A stretch of 64,000 nt of DNA from Lysinibacillus pakistanensis (GTDB lineage: Bacteria; Bacillota; Bacilli; Bacillales_A; Planococcaceae): contig NZ_CP126101.1 in NCBI RefSeq assembly GCF_030123245.1, forward strand, positions 4,772,501 to 4,836,500, read 5' to 3'. The notes below the pieces were generated by a model. The model searched no databases. It was not told the origin of the DNA and was given only the letters and a program-made list of their open reading frames with translations. The translations under genes and the position numbers were made by a program. This document shows, piece by piece, positions 46,765-56,886 of the stretch. Position 1 is the first letter of the stretch, and each line of letters opens with the position of its first letter.

Positions 46765-47185
46765 TATGCTAATTTATATGTATTGATGGCTTCTCTATTA
46801 CTTCCTTCGTTCAGTGTACATTTTTCTCCGTTGCTGCTAATTTTTTTCAGAGCCAGCGGACACTTCCTCGATGACAGCTGAATCATCTTGAATTTTATTA
46901 TTCACCTGCTACGGATTCTAAAATTTCCGTTAAGCTATTTGTTGAACTACGTTATTACCAGCCTGTACATCCATCGTGCTATTAGACATTTCCTATAGAG
47001 CCCACTCTGTTATCAGCTTAAAACTAACGAAATGATTGTTTATATCGTCGGCAGATACTTTAGACATGTCCGCCAATTTACAAAGCTCATCGGCCACTAC
47101 AGCAAATTCTTTACCAGCCTCTCAGCTCTTGCTAATGCTAGTAAATTCGTTTGATCGGCATTAATTACCCATCGTGCTATCCTTT
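46765..47185 (-). pseudogene. Decayed methyl-accepting chemotaxis protein remnant
   Basis: On the minus strand the MA-domain hallmark is still readable: [12 protein letters not shown], then after a frameshift EFAVVADELCKLADMSK, and later ESVAGE and DDSAVIEEVSAGSE. Several stops and frameshifts interrupt it, and the N-terminal sensor half is gone. The nearby intact receptor has [20 protein letters not shown] and [15 protein letters not shown] at the matching site, so this is probably an old tandem or related copy. Confidence 0.85.
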
Positions 47186-47205
47186 TAACTATTTAGACTT
47201 GATTA

Positions 47206-48501
47206 CTATGATATTAGGGTTATCCACGCAACTAAAGCTAGTAAGGTAGCGAAAAGAGTCGGGATTGTTAGAATTATCCCTATTTTCATATATTGTACCC
47301 AGCTTATTTGAATATCCCGCTGCGCCAATATATGAAGCCATAACAATGTTGCAAGTGAGCCAATCGGTGTCATTTTTGGACCTAAATTGGAGCCAATGAC
47401 ATTTGCATAAATTAGCCCTTCTTTTATAATCCCTGTAGCATTTGTATCTGCAATAGCTAACGCATCAATCATGACGGTAGGTAAGTTATTCATGATAGCT
47501 GACAATACCGCTGCAACAAGACCCATCGTAATTGTCGAGACAACTAATCCCTGCTGAATAGCATGCTCTAATAAATCTGCAAGCAACCCCGTCATCCCTA
47601 CATTTTTCAAGCCGTAAACCACCACATACATCCCAATAGAAAAGAACACGATATTCCATGGTGCTCCTTTTACAACCCGCTTTGTATCGACCGTATCACT
47701 TTTGCGCGCAAGCCAGAAAAAGATAGCCGCTACACCACATAGAATAAAGGATACTGGAATTGTTAAAAGCTCACTCGTAAAGAAACCAATTAATAGAATA
47801 GCTATTACATACCAAGAAAGTGAAAATAATTTTCGATCACGAATTGCCAGTTTCGGGTTTTCAACTGCCTCTAGAGAATAGGTTTTAGGAATTGAACGAT
47901 GAAAAACAATATAAAGTACAACAATGCTTATCAGTAAAGAAATGATATTGGGCAGAAACATATGTAAGGCATACTCCATAAAACCTATATCAAAATAATC
48001 TGCTGACACAATGTTTGTTAAATTACTAATGACTAAGGGTAATGAAGTCGTGTCTGCTATAAAGCCACTCGCAATAATGAATGGGAAAATCATTTTTTCA
48101 GTTAAATGTAGCTTACGAACCATAGCTAAAACAATCGGGGTTAGTATCAAAGCTGCTCCATCGTTTGCAAATAAAGCTGCAACAATAGCTCCAAGACAGG
48201 CAATATAAATAAATAACCGAATACCACTGCCCTTAGCAAGTCGTGCCATATGTAGAGCTGCCCACTCGAAAAAACCGATTTCATCTAAAATAAGAGAGAT
48301 TAAAATAATGCCGATAAATGATAAAGTGGCATTCCAAACTATCCCTGTAACCTCTAAAACATCATGCCAAGTAACAATCTTTAGTGCCAATGCTAACAGA
48401 GCCCCTATACAGGCAGACCAACCTATAGATAATTGGCGTGGCTGCACTATAACAAAAAATAACGTTATTAAAAATAAAACAATTGCTAAAACCGTTTGCA
48501 C
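47206..48501 (-). CDS. arsB: Arsenite efflux pump membrane protein
   Basis: A 431-aa ArsB of the ArsB/NhaD superfamily, the same length as the E. coli protein. [55 protein letters not shown] and the late [20 protein letters not shown] are diagnostic. It expels arsenite or antimonite. No arsR or arsC is adjacent, unlike usual ars operons, so its control is unclear. Confidence 0.92.
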   Translation of the reverse strand: MQTVLAIVLFLITLFFVIVQPRQLSIGWSACIGALLALALKIVTWHDVLEVTGIVWNATLSFIGIILISLILDEIGFFEWAALHMARLAKGSGIRLFIYIACLGAIVAALFANDGAALILTPIVLAMVRKLHLTEKMIFPFIIASGFIADTTSLPLVISNLTNIVSADYFDIGFMEYALHMFLPNIISLLISIVVLYIVFHRSIPKTYSLEAVENPKLAIRDRKLFSLSWYVIAILLIGFFTSELLTIPVSFILCGVAAIFFWLARKSDTVDTKRVVKGAPWNIVFFSIGMYVVVYGLKNVGMTGLLADLLEHAIQQGLVVSTITMGLVAAVLSAIMNNLPTVMIDALAIADTNATGIIKEGLIYANVIGSNLGPKMTPIGSLATLLWLHILAQRDIQISWVQYMKIGIILTIPTLFATLLALVAWITLIS

Positions 48502-48515
48502 AAGTCTCCCCCTAA

Positions 48516-48548
48516 TTAAAAACCAGTAGCGTTTATGCTACTGGCTTT
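48516..48548 (-). terminator. Terminator of the YebC-family gene
   Basis: The stem AGCCAGTAGC/GCTACTGGTT (minus strand) is followed by a T run, directly after the stop. Confidence 0.82.
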
Positions 48549-48553
48549 CTTAA

Positions 48554-49273
48554 TTATTCACCTAAATCTGCATTATGGAAAACATTTTGTACGTCTTCTA
48601 AATCTTCTAATGCATCAATTAACTTTTCAAATTTCGCTATATCGTCACCCGTTAATGCTACTTCTGTTTGTGGAAGCATGGACAGCTCTGCCACAGTGAA
48701 TTCCTGAACACCAGCAGCTTTTAAAGCTTCTTGTGTAGCAAAGAATTGATCTGGCTCTGCATAAATAATAACTGTATCCTCTTCTTCTAGAATATCACGT
48801 GCATCAAGATCCGCTTCCATTAAAATTTCAAGAACTTCATCTGCTGACTTGCCCTCTAAACCGATTACTGCCGTAGAATCAAACATGTAAGCAACTGACC
48901 CACTTACACCCATATTCCCATTATTTTTACCAAATGCTGCACGTACATCAGAAGCAGTACGATTAACATTATTAGTTAAAGCATCAACGATAATCATTGT
49001 ACCTGCTGGTCCAAATCCTTCATAACGTAATTCATCATAGCTTTCATCGCCAGCACCTTTTGCTTTTTCAATTGCTTTTTCAATAATATGTTTAGGAACA
49101 CTATATGTTTTTGCTCGTTCAAGAACAACTTTAAGCGCACGGTTTGATTCAGGATCTGGTTCGCCCGATTTAGCTGCCACATAAATTTCACGTCCAAATT
49201 TTGCATAAATGCGACTTGTACTTTGGTCTTTAGACGCTTTCTTTTCTTTAATATTGTTCCATTTACGACCCAT
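48554..49273 (-). CDS. yeeI: YebC/PmpR family protein (YeeI-like)
   Basis: A 239-aa protein of the YebC/TACO1 family. [20 protein letters not shown] is the YeeI-subgroup start, and [19 protein letters not shown] the family core. Members were first described as transcription factors and more recently as translation factors helping at proline stretches. The start at ATG 49273 is the conserved MGRKW. Single gene. Confidence 0.9.
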   Translation of the reverse strand: MGRKWNNIKEKKASKDQSTSRIYAKFGREIYVAAKSGEPDPESNRALKVVLERAKTYSVPKHIIEKAIEKAKGAGDESYDELRYEGFGPAGTMIIVDALTNNVNRTASDVRAAFGKNNGNMGVSGSVAYMFDSTAVIGLEGKSADEVLEILMEADLDARDILEEEDTVIIYAEPDQFFATQEALKAAGVQEFTVAELSMLPQTEVALTGDDIAKFEKLIDALEDLEDVQNVFHNADLGE

Positions 49274-49346
49274 TGTTTCCACTCTCTTTCAACATGTAAG
49301 TTTATCAAAATCATAGATGCGAAATTACACATCTGTATATGGTAAA

Positions 49347-49540
49347 TCAATTATGCCTAGGCATAATTGCGTCTGGAATCGGCTTTGTGCTACACAAAGA
49401 ATTCCTTTTCGATTCCGTGACATCCGCCGGAGGCTTTAACTTCTTTCAGCGGGTGTTTGGACACCCTCTAAAAAGTAAATAAAATTCGTATTCATCTCAC
49501 CACCTATAGAGGTGGGAAACTTCTGCTGAAAGAAGTTAAA
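49347..49540. repeat. Structured intergenic repeat, copy 1
   Basis: About 190 bases almost identical to 58017-58212. It begins with a perfect palindrome (CAATTATGCC/GGCATAATTG). A nested hairpin with GGAATCG and CGATTCC arms and an inner CTTTGTG/CACAAAG pair follows. Then AACTTCTTTCAGC pairs at distance with GCTGAAAGAAGTT at the end, enclosing a CCACCT/AGGTGG hairpin. No open reading frame. It lies in the 390-bp gap between the yeeI and phosphatase genes. Confidence 0.85.
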
Positions 49541-49667
49541 TACTTATCGTATCTTTACTCTGCAAATAATAACACAAAATACGCTTGCAAAGCTAGGTGT
49601 ACCAATGTTTAACACAAAAAATAAATTATGAAATTTTGCGTTATTAAGGCGCCTGACCATCAATTTC

Positions 49668-50132
49668 CTACAGTTTTTGTTCTCCTTTGATTTTTTCTAG
49701 CAAAGCATAGCAGCCCTCTAAAACTAAATCATAGGTTTCTTGAAAATCCCCTGTATAGTATGGATCAGGTACATCTTTTCGATGGATAGTTAAATCTAAA
49801 AAACGAAAAATCTTTGGCGAATCCGGACTGCCTAGCATTGCTCGAATATTACGTATATTACTTTCATCCATACCAATAATGTAATCAAATTTTTCAAAGT
49901 CTGTCTTGTGCAATTGGCGTCCTTGCATTCCTTTTATGGCGATGCCGTATTCTTTAAGCTTCTCTTGAGTTCCTTTGTGAGGAGGTTCACCAATATGCCA
50001 AGAGCTTGTAGCGGCTGAATCCACTGCAATTTTATGAGCCAAGCTCTCCTTCTCAACCAAATCACGCATAACTGCTTCTGCCATTGGAGAGCGACAAATA
50101 TTCCCCAAACATACAAAAAGTACAAGAATCAT
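49668..50132 (-). CDS. Low-molecular-weight protein-tyrosine phosphatase
   Basis: A 154-aa phosphatase. The active-site loop CLGNICRS (CX5R) is at residues 8-15, and the general acid Asp is in DPYYTG. It removes phosphate from protein tyrosine (YfkJ/PtpA type). The start at ATG 50132 has AGGAGG 9 bases upstream; the longer frame has none. No kinase is next to it. Confidence 0.93.
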   Translation of the reverse strand: MILVLFVCLGNICRSPMAEAVMRDLVEKESLAHKIAVDSAATSSWHIGEPPHKGTQEKLKEYGIAIKGMQGRQLHKTDFEKFDYIIGMDESNIRNIRAMLGSPDSPKIFRFLDLTIHRKDVPDPYYTGDFQETYDLVLEGCYALLEKIKGEQKL

Positions 50133-50152
50133 TTTCCATATCCTCCTACAAC

Positions 50153-50190
50153 AAAGCACCCAAAATCAAATGTGATTCTGAGTGCCCTTT
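50153..50190. terminator. Hairpin downstream of plsC
   Basis: An 11-bp stem (CACCCAAAATC with GATTCTGAGTG, one wobble) lies about 50 bases beyond the plsC stop. The T tract is clearer on the plus strand, so its direction is uncertain. Confidence 0.5.
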
Positions 50191-50237
50191 TAGTTATCTA
50201 CTAACGTTCAATGAATCTTCTCAAAATAACAGTGACT

Positions 50238-50846
50238 TTATTTTTTCCCTGCGGCAATGCGCTGTTCTAATTCCTCTGTTAAAGACGCTAGTTCATGCTC
50301 TAAACGATGTGTAAATTCATCGCGTCCTTCTTTGCCTTTCCCCGTAACATAAAAGGGTTCACCATAAATTAGATAACCTTTTCCACGTTTAAAAACATCA
50401 CCAACATTACGTGCACCCACGTATGCGGCAGGTACAATTTGTGCTTTGGACAGTTGTGCTATCGTAATAGCGCCCTGCTTTAAATCTGTACCTTCTGCAC
50501 TTCTAGTACCTGAAGGAAATATACCAACAATTTTCCCCTCCTTCAATAATTGTGAGGGAATTTTAATAACACTAGGACCAGGATTATCGCGGTCAACTGG
50601 GAAGGCATTTAAACGTTTAATAAGCCAGCCAAGTCCCTTCATTTCAAATAATTGCTTTTTAGCCATAAAATGAATTTCTTTAGGATACATCGCAACCCCT
50701 AAATTTAAAATATCAACATAGCCTGTATGGGTACATGCAATAATATACCCACCTTCTTCTGGTAAGTTTTCCTCTCCATATACCCGAGCCTTTGAGCCCA
50801 TTAATTTTAAAAATACTTTGACAACATTTGCTGCTAATTTATACAC
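50238..50846 (-). CDS. plsC: 1-acyl-sn-glycerol-3-phosphate acyltransferase
   Basis: A 202-aa membrane-associated acyltransferase that makes phosphatidic acid. The HX4D motif appears as HTGYVD, and motif III as FPSGTRS with Ser in place of the usual Glu. One N-terminal hydrophobic segment anchors it. Single gene. Confidence 0.9.
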   Translation of the reverse strand: MYKLAANVVKVFLKLMGSKARVYGEENLPEEGGYIIACTHTGYVDILNLGVAMYPKEIHFMAKKQLFEMKGLGWLIKRLNAFPVDRDNPGPSVIKIPSQLLKEGKIVGIFPSGTRSAEGTDLKQGAITIAQLSKAQIVPAAYVGARNVGDVFKRGKGYLIYGEPFYVTGKGKEGRDEFTHRLEHELASLTEELEQRIAAGKK

Positions 50847-50964
50847 TGTTTCATTCCTACCTTATTTCAATAGTTACCCCCATTGTAATCGAAAAGACCA
50901 GTATACTGCAATTGCATAAGTCCATTCAACGCTATCCGCTATAGCCTACTTCTTCTCGAGAAAC

Positions 50965-50995
50965 AATAAAACTCCTGTTTTTTTCACAGGAGTTT
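50965..50995 (-). terminator. Terminator of the rlmA-MATE operon
   Basis: The stem ACTCCTGT/ACAGGAGT is followed by T on the minus strand, 17 bases beyond the rlmA stop. Confidence 0.8.
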
Positions 50996-51011
50996 CCAAA
51001 TCTCTTCATAG

Positions 51012-51842
51012 TTATACACGGCCCACTAATATATCAACATCAATCGTAATTTCATTTAAACGGATAGCAGCGCCTTCTTTTTTATGCCACCCCATTGGCG
51101 TCATTTCAAGCAATTCTGGGATTAGTTCAGTAGCAAGTGGTGTCGTATAGGTCACGCGCTTCACATTTACTTCCATAAAGCTTTCTTTAAAACGAGCAAC
51201 TATTTGGTCATTTGAATAGGACTCCTTGTCCGAATCCGCATATAATTGTGCTCGAAGCTCATGCAAATACCTACTTTGAGGGACAACTTTTACTACACAA
51301 CCACCTGGGGTCAGTAAACGTTTAAATTCTTCGTAATTTGCAGGTGATAGAATATTTAAAATGGCATCAAAGCTCGATTTTGCAAATGGACTTTTCGCCA
51401 AATCACCCACACACCAAATCTGCTCTGGATAATGTCTAGATGCAGCAAGTATTCCTTCCTTCGCAATATCAATCCCCACACCAATGCCTTTTTTCTCAGC
51501 CATTATACGGGCTAAATGTGAGCCCTCCCCACAGCCAGTATCAAGCACGGTTTGTGCAGGAGCAATTAGTTCTATAATTTTATCTTCAATTTCATCATAA
51601 ATGCCACTATTAATAACTGTCTTACGAGACTCAAAGAGCTCCTTGCTATATTTTGAAGCAGCTCCATGTGTCAGCATATTAATGTAGCCTTGCTTGGCAA
51701 TATCAAAAGAATGATTGGCTGAACATACCATTCTTCCTTGCTCCTGTATCGTCATGGATTCCTGACAAATCGGACAGGCAAAAAGTGATAGATTATTATT
51801 CATTAAAGCCGCTCCTGCAGCTCGTTTAGAAAGTGCCCCCAT
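51012..51842 (-). CDS. rlmA: 23S rRNA (guanine-N1) methyltransferase, RlmA family
   Basis: A 276-aa protein. The N-terminal zinc site (CPIC ... CSANHSFDIAKQGYINML) and the Rossmann domain with VLDTGCGEGSHLARI (SAM motif I) and ILNILSPANYEEF are typical of RlmA/YxjB, which methylates G745 or G748 in helix 35. AGGAGG lies 8 bases before ATG 51842. The start abuts the stop of the MATE gene, so the two are cotranscribed; together they may relate to drug tolerance. Confidence 0.9.
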   Translation of the reverse strand: MGALSKRAAGAALMNNNLSLFACPICQESMTIQEQGRMVCSANHSFDIAKQGYINMLTHGAASKYSKELFESRKTVINSGIYDEIEDKIIELIAPAQTVLDTGCGEGSHLARIMAEKKGIGVGIDIAKEGILAASRHYPEQIWCVGDLAKSPFAKSSFDAILNILSPANYEEFKRLLTPGGCVVKVVPQSRYLHELRAQLYADSDKESYSNDQIVARFKESFMEVNVKRVTYTTPLATELIPELLEMTPMGWHKKEGAAIRLNEITIDVDILVGRV

Positions 51843-53228
51843 TTAATGTGCCTCCTTTTGTTCTGTCGGCGAAACAAGCGCATAACGCTCCCATTTTCGA
51901 CTCTTCCATCTAAAGTATACGATAATCGCTCTCATCCATTCATCTGCTGATATCGCTAGCCAAATGCCTACTAGACCCCAATCTAAAACAAAAACGAATA
52001 AATACCCCAAAGGAAGACTCATACAAACCATTGATAAAAAGCCAATCTTCACAGGAAATCTAGCATCACCAGAGGCACGTAATGAGTTAATAACAACAAT
52101 ATTCATTGTACGTCCTGTCTCAAGCAAAATACTTAATGCTAATACAGAGGCACCAATAGCAATAACCTCTGTATTATTCGTAAAAACATGCATTAATGGC
52201 TTACGGAAGATTGTCACAATCGCCACCATTGCAAATGTAAATACAAAGGCTGCACGTACACTTTTCCAAAGCTGTTGATAGGCCTGATCCTTATTGCCAG
52301 CTCCAACATAACGGCCAATAATAATGGCTGTTCCTGTACCAATTGCAATGGCAAATAAATACGTAAACATTGAAATATTCATTGCATATTGTCTCGCTGC
52401 CAATGTCTCAGCCCCTAAATATGTTGCATAGTATAGGAAAACTATCTGACAGAATTGATAAAGCACCTGCTCAAATGCAGAAGGCAAACCAATGTTTAAT
52501 ATTTTTCGAATATAGTCCTTTGAATACTCAAAATAATATTCTAGTTTCACTCTTACCTCCATCACCTGATAAAGCAGCCAGAAAAACACTAGAACTGCTA
52601 ATCCACGGCTGATAACAGAAGATACAGCTGCTCCCTTTACACCTAGCTCTGGTAATCCTAAATTACCAAAGATTAAACCGTAATTTAAAATAACGTGTAG
52701 CACATTCATTCCTAGTGATACATACATTGTTTGTTTCGTCCAACCATGTACGCGAATTATTGCTGCTAATGCATTGATAATTGCCTGTAAAAAAATAAAG
52801 CTTCCTATAATGACTAAATAGCTTTGTGCATATTTAAGTACTTCTCCCTGTAAGTTCATCATTGTCATTAGATGACTTGCGAAGAAGAAAAAGAGCACAC
52901 TCATCATGATTCCTACAACCATGTTCATCGTAACTGCCAAAGCTGATATCTTCGCAGCTTCAAAAAAGCGCCTTGAGCCTAAATATTGAGATACAACAAT
53001 CGATGCACCATTACCAACTACTTCAAGTATTAAAATTGCAATATGAATATATTGATTGGCTGCACCAACCCCTGATACAGCATTATCAGATAAAGCACTT
53101 AGCATAAAAGTATCGGCAAGGCCCATTAACATAAATAAAAATACTTCTAAGAAAATCGGCCAAGTTAAATGAAATAAGCTTAACTTGTTTGTGTCTTTAC
53201 TATCACTTTCTTTTACTGTCGTTGCCAA
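51843..53228 (-). CDS. MATE family multidrug efflux transporter
   Basis: A 461-aa protein with twelve helices in two related halves. It has MATE-type segments such as SIVVSQYLGSRRFFEAAK and ISRGLAVLVFFWLLYQVMEV, with AIIIGRYVGAGNKDQAYQ in the second half. It uses Na+ or H+ to expel cations or drugs. First gene of a two-gene unit with rlmA. Confidence 0.9.
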   Translation of the reverse strand: MATTVKESDSKDTNKLSLFHLTWPIFLEVFLFMLMGLADTFMLSALSDNAVSGVGAANQYIHIAILILEVVGNGASIVVSQYLGSRRFFEAAKISALAVTMNMVVGIMMSVLFFFFASHLMTMMNLQGEVLKYAQSYLVIIGSFIFLQAIINALAAIIRVHGWTKQTMYVSLGMNVLHVILNYGLIFGNLGLPELGVKGAAVSSVISRGLAVLVFFWLLYQVMEVRVKLEYYFEYSKDYIRKILNIGLPSAFEQVLYQFCQIVFLYYATYLGAETLAARQYAMNISMFTYLFAIAIGTGTAIIIGRYVGAGNKDQAYQQLWKSVRAAFVFTFAMVAIVTIFRKPLMHVFTNNTEVIAIGASVLALSILLETGRTMNIVVINSLRASGDARFPVKIGFLSMVCMSLPLGYLFVFVLDWGLVGIWLAISADEWMRAIIVYFRWKSRKWERYALVSPTEQKEAH

Positions 53229-53338
53229 TTCATTCCACTTCTCCTATTTCCATTAAAATAAATAGTATCTTATCATAGATTTCGCGACTGTAAAGAATTT
53301 TTCTAGTGTAATAAAAAATAAAACAGCCTATCTCACTT

Positions 53339-53376
53339 AAAAACCCCTCTCACCACATCATGTGAAAGGGGTTCCT
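53339..53376. terminator. Bidirectional hairpin terminator
   Basis: AACCCCTCTCAC/GTGAAAGGGGTT stem directly after the tyrosine phosphatase stop, with A run before it. Confidence 0.8.
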
Positions 53377-53377
53377 A

Positions 53378-54145
53378 TTATGTTAAACAATTTGCCTGTA
53401 ATTGCCTACGTTTATCTGCTGTTAATCCGAATTCCTGCTCTAAAAAGGCGGCCTTTGAACCATACCGTCTATCCATTGCATCAAATGCTGCCTGTAAATA
53501 ATCCTCACGAGCTGACATCAATGCATAAAATTGCTGTAATTCCCGTTCATTATAATGTTGTTGAATGGCCTGAGCCATTCTTTCAACCATCGGACGTAAA
53601 TGTAAATTTGTATCTAAATAGTCTTCCATAATTGTTTCCTCTGGTACATCTAAAGCCAGTAAAATAAGTGCACCACCGATGCCTGTTCGATCCTTCCCGA
53701 CTGCACAGTGATGAACCAGTCCAAGTTTATTCGGGTTTTGAATAATCGTCATTAACTCTTTAAAGGAAGCATTATTAAAGGGCATTTGTGCATAAAATTC
53801 CTGGAACATCTCTGGACTAACAACCTTATAAAAATCTTTTCTACCAGTGTTTGTTGGCATCTCAAAAGCATGATTGCCCTTTGCAGGGATTTGAATATAG
53901 TGAGCATGCGGAAAAATGGGATTAGGATTGTTTTGGGCTTCATGATTATCACGATAGTCAAATATTGTTTTCACACCTAATGTTTCAAAAAGCTGCTTAT
54001 CGGCTGCCGTCATTTTACCAAGTGCTGCTGAGCGAAAAAACAAGCGACTCTTTACGACGCGACCATCTCTCGCTTTATACCCACCCATATCACGAAAATT
54101 ATAGACTGCTTCAAATGGAATAACCTTCACATTAAACTGTTTCAT
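53378..54145 (-). CDS. Tyrosine/serine-type protein phosphatase
   Basis: A 255-aa member of the Tyr_phosphatase_3 (LipA/MptpB-like) family. The N-terminal FRDMGGYKARDGRVVKSRLF segment and the active site HHCAVGKDRTGIGG (CX5R) are complete. These proteins dephosphorylate protein or phosphoinositide substrates. Likely cytosolic. Single gene. Confidence 0.9.
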   Translation of the reverse strand: MKQFNVKVIPFEAVYNFRDMGGYKARDGRVVKSRLFFRSAALGKMTAADKQLFETLGVKTIFDYRDNHEAQNNPNPIFPHAHYIQIPAKGNHAFEMPTNTGRKDFYKVVSPEMFQEFYAQMPFNNASFKELMTIIQNPNKLGLVHHCAVGKDRTGIGGALILLALDVPEETIMEDYLDTNLHLRPMVERMAQAIQQHYNERELQQFYALMSAREDYLQAAFDAMDRRYGSKAAFLEQEFGLTADKRRQLQANCLT

Positions 54146-54258
54146 TCATTACCCCTCCCATAATTCAAGCATTATTATCTTTATTTTATAGAACGAGTAG
54201 AAAGAATACCAATTTTTGCACTATGAATTCAAAGATTTATTCACTTCATAAAAATAAT

Positions 54259-54294
54259 ACTCCAACAATCATTCCCTTAAAATGATGTTGGAGT
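54259..54294 (-). terminator. Terminator downstream of the 175-aa gene
   Basis: The stem ACTCCAACA...TGTTGGAGT extended by ATCATT/AATGAT, then T-rich sequence on the minus strand. Confidence 0.78.
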
Positions 54295-54321
54295 TTCAAT
54301 TTGCCAATTACGCTCGTGTCA

Positions 54322-54849
54322 TTAATTTTTCTGATTTTCACTTTTTTTATAAAAACCTTCTATAAATTGCATTAATTTTTCAAACTCCACTGAAAAAATA
54401 TCCTGTATACCAAAATATCCCTCGCTGTCCCCTATTATTTTAGCAAATTTTTTATAGAGTCGATGGATATATTCATGGTGACGATAGGCATAAAATTGAA
54501 CCTCCTTTACATCCCTATGTTCTTCTAAAATATGCTTGAGCATTTGTGAAAAGCCATTAACAAAGGAACGGCTATTTTGATATTCTTTCTTTAGTAGGGC
54601 ACAATCAATAAAGACAATTTCTTTACTTTTAAAATGATCCTCCCGTAATCCCAACGTATAGCTAGCTGCCGCGATTACTTCCTGTTGGATATTATAAAAG
54701 AGAAGTAGATTTGTCTCTTCTATCATGATTGATAAACTTCCTAGAGTCTCCAAAATGGGATACATATCATCAAACATATTTCTGTTTTGTAAAAAGAAAA
54801 TCGCAAACTTTTCATAATCCTCTTCTGTCTTACATTTCATTATATGCAT
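54322..54849 (-). CDS. Hypothetical protein, possible acetyltransferase-like fold
   Basis: A 175-aa protein with no certain family. Its size, an acidic strand-helix pattern and a late FAYRHHEYIHRLYKKFAKI segment faintly recall GNAT-fold proteins, but no CoA loop is visible. AGGAGG lies 9 bases before ATG 54849. It is 16 bases downstream of the aminopeptidase gene, so probably its operon partner. Confidence 0.65.
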   Translation of the reverse strand: MHIMKCKTEEDYEKFAIFFLQNRNMFDDMYPILETLGSLSIMIEETNLLLFYNIQQEVIAAASYTLGLREDHFKSKEIVFIDCALLKKEYQNSRSFVNGFSQMLKHILEEHRDVKEVQFYAYRHHEYIHRLYKKFAKIIGDSEGYFGIQDIFSVEFEKLMQFIEGFYKKSENQKN

Positions 54850-54865
54850 TCATCTCACCCTCCTT

Positions 54866-56098
54866 CTAATCGAGAAACTTAGCTGCCCATTTTCCATCTA
54901 TTAAAATTGGTTCCACAGTGCCGTCCTCACGCACACCATTCACTTGTAGGTATTCGGAGCCAATCATAAAATCTACATGGATTATACTAGAATTAATACT
55001 GCTTTCATGATCTACTCTATTTCCCTCTTTCAAGCCTGAAATATATCCATGCCCAATCGCTAAATGACAAGACGCATTTTCATCAAATAAAGTATGGTAA
55101 AATAGTTGATTACTTGCTGAAATAACAGAGTCATGAGGTACTAATGCAACCTCACCAATATATTTTGCTCCTTCATCTTTATTCAGGATACCCTTTAACG
55201 CATTCAGCCCTTTTTTAGCACTGCAATCAACTATCTTCCCGTATTTAAAAGTAAGGGTAAAATCATCAATTACATGCCCCTCATAAACTAATGGCTTTGT
55301 ATTTTTAACCATCCCATTAACACCCGTTTTAAGTGGTGTTGTATAAATCTCTTCTGTTGGCATATTACAAATAAATGGTGTCCCATTGACATTTGTTTCT
55401 AAGCCATTCAGCCAATGATGATTGTTTGGTAATTCGATTTTTAAGTCTGTGCCTTCACTGATAAAATGTAAATAGCGAAAGCGCTCATCGTTTAACAGCG
55501 CTGCCCTTTTATTTAATCCTTCTATATGTTGCTCCCATGCTGCTATTGGATTTTCAGCATCCAATTTCATTATCTTAAAAAATTCCTCCCATAGCTGCTC
55601 TAGTCCTTCCTTTGGCACCATATATGGAAAGATAGACTCTGCCCATTTCTCCGTCGGATAAGCAATAACAGTCCAGCTCACTTGCATGCTAGTCAATTTT
55701 TCGGTAAAGGAACGGAAAGCAATGGCAGAAGCATATTCAGCTTTTTCGGTCTTAATTGGATCAATTCCCTCCATGTTTTGCAGATGGGGTGAAATAATAT
55801 AAAGAAAGGCAGCACCATCACTAGCCATCTCTTCATATCCTTTCACAAGCCAATCTGGTGTATACCCCAACCCCTGCTCTGACATTAATTCATATTCAAT
55901 GCGAGCGAGCTCTTCATCTATCCATTTAATATATACAAAATGTGCCCCATTGAGATAAGCATATCGACAAATTCTTCTGACAAAATCAGCAGCAGCAATA
56001 GATGCAGATATTACTAATGTCTGCCCTTGTTGAATATTTATTCCCACATTTATGACTAACTCCGCATACTCTTCTACTTTATTTTCAAAAGTTTTCAT
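54866..56098 (-). CDS. M29 family aminopeptidase
   Basis: A 410-aa metal aminopeptidase of the AmpS/aminopeptidase T type. The metal-site motifs are in the second half: FTLTFKYGKIVDCSAKKG, EVALVPHDS, LFYHTLFDENASCHLAIG and the Glu/His of VDHESSINSSIIHVDFMIG. It removes N-terminal residues from peptides in the cytosol. A GGGAG site precedes the ATG. Confidence 0.93.
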   Translation of the reverse strand: MKTFENKVEEYAELVINVGINIQQGQTLVISASIAAADFVRRICRYAYLNGAHFVYIKWIDEELARIEYELMSEQGLGYTPDWLVKGYEEMASDGAAFLYIISPHLQNMEGIDPIKTEKAEYASAIAFRSFTEKLTSMQVSWTVIAYPTEKWAESIFPYMVPKEGLEQLWEEFFKIMKLDAENPIAAWEQHIEGLNKRAALLNDERFRYLHFISEGTDLKIELPNNHHWLNGLETNVNGTPFICNMPTEEIYTTPLKTGVNGMVKNTKPLVYEGHVIDDFTLTFKYGKIVDCSAKKGLNALKGILNKDEGAKYIGEVALVPHDSVISASNQLFYHTLFDENASCHLAIGHGYISGLKEGNRVDHESSINSSIIHVDFMIGSEYLQVNGVREDGTVEPILIDGKWAAKFLD

Positions 56099-56120
56099 TT
56101 TTTATTTCACTCCCTATGAT

Positions 56121-56882
56121 TTATTGAAGACGCCAATGTATTTTTTTACTTATCAATAGATAGGAAATACATGAAAAAATAATTAAAATAAACACTTCTT
56201 TCAATAAAGATGCTGTCCACCCTACAGTAAGCATCTCATGGAGGATATTTGCTACATAGGTTGTTGGCAGCACATAGGAAACCCATTGGAGAATAATTGG
56301 AAGATAAGTTATTTTTATCATAACTGGTGTTAAAAAAGTAACAAACATCAGTAAAAATTGAGCGACAATATTTGTGAATTGCGGATTTGGCGATAAAAAA
56401 CCCATTAAAACACCTATACCTACTACACTAAAGATTGCCAATAGTGCTACTGGTAGCAGAAGCCATTCGAAATGAAGACTCACCCCATATAGACGCTGAC
56501 CTAAAATAAATACGATAATAAAGGATGGTAGGGAGGTTAAAATGCCATAAAATAATAAGGATAGTATGAAATTAACTTTACGGATGGGAAGTGAAGAGTA
56601 ATATGTAAAATAGCCTCCAAATTTTTGATAGGAAATATCTTGTCCTAAAATATTCATCCCCATCAGCAGAATACTAAAAACCATATTTCCGATAATTAAT
56701 CGTGCCAACTGGTCTTGACTTGAATCCCCTAATAGAAAATTTAAGAAAATCAAGGTAACCATAGGAAATATTGCAGACATAGCGATAATCCACCATAATT
56801 GATGTCGTACAATAGCAATTTGGATTCGAAAGAGGATAAACAATTCAATAAAAATTTGAGTGAAGAGGTTCATTATTCTCAT
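56121..56882 (-). CDS. ABC-2 type transporter permease
   Basis: A 253-aa protein with six helices in the ABC-2 (DrrB-like) pattern. The start is put at ATG 56882, with GAGGAG 11 bases upstream, just after the ATPase stop; a longer frame to 56927 would overlap that gene. It forms an exporter with the adjacent ATPase. The substrate is unknown. Confidence 0.85.
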   Translation of the reverse strand: MRIMNLFTQIFIELFILFRIQIAIVRHQLWWIIAMSAIFPMVTLIFLNFLLGDSSQDQLARLIIGNMVFSILLMGMNILGQDISYQKFGGYFTYYSSLPIRKVNFILSLLFYGILTSLPSFIIVFILGQRLYGVSLHFEWLLLPVALLAIFSVVGIGVLMGFLSPNPQFTNIVAQFLLMFVTFLTPVMIKITYLPIILQWVSYVLPTTYVANILHEMLTVGWTASLLKEVFILIIFSCISYLLISKKIHWRLQ

Positions 56883-56886
56883 TTTG

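Noticed and set aside
48994..49350. 118-codon frame overlapping the yeeI start
   Set aside because: Alternate-frame shadow of a strongly conserved gene; Lys/Leu-rich artefact with no family match.
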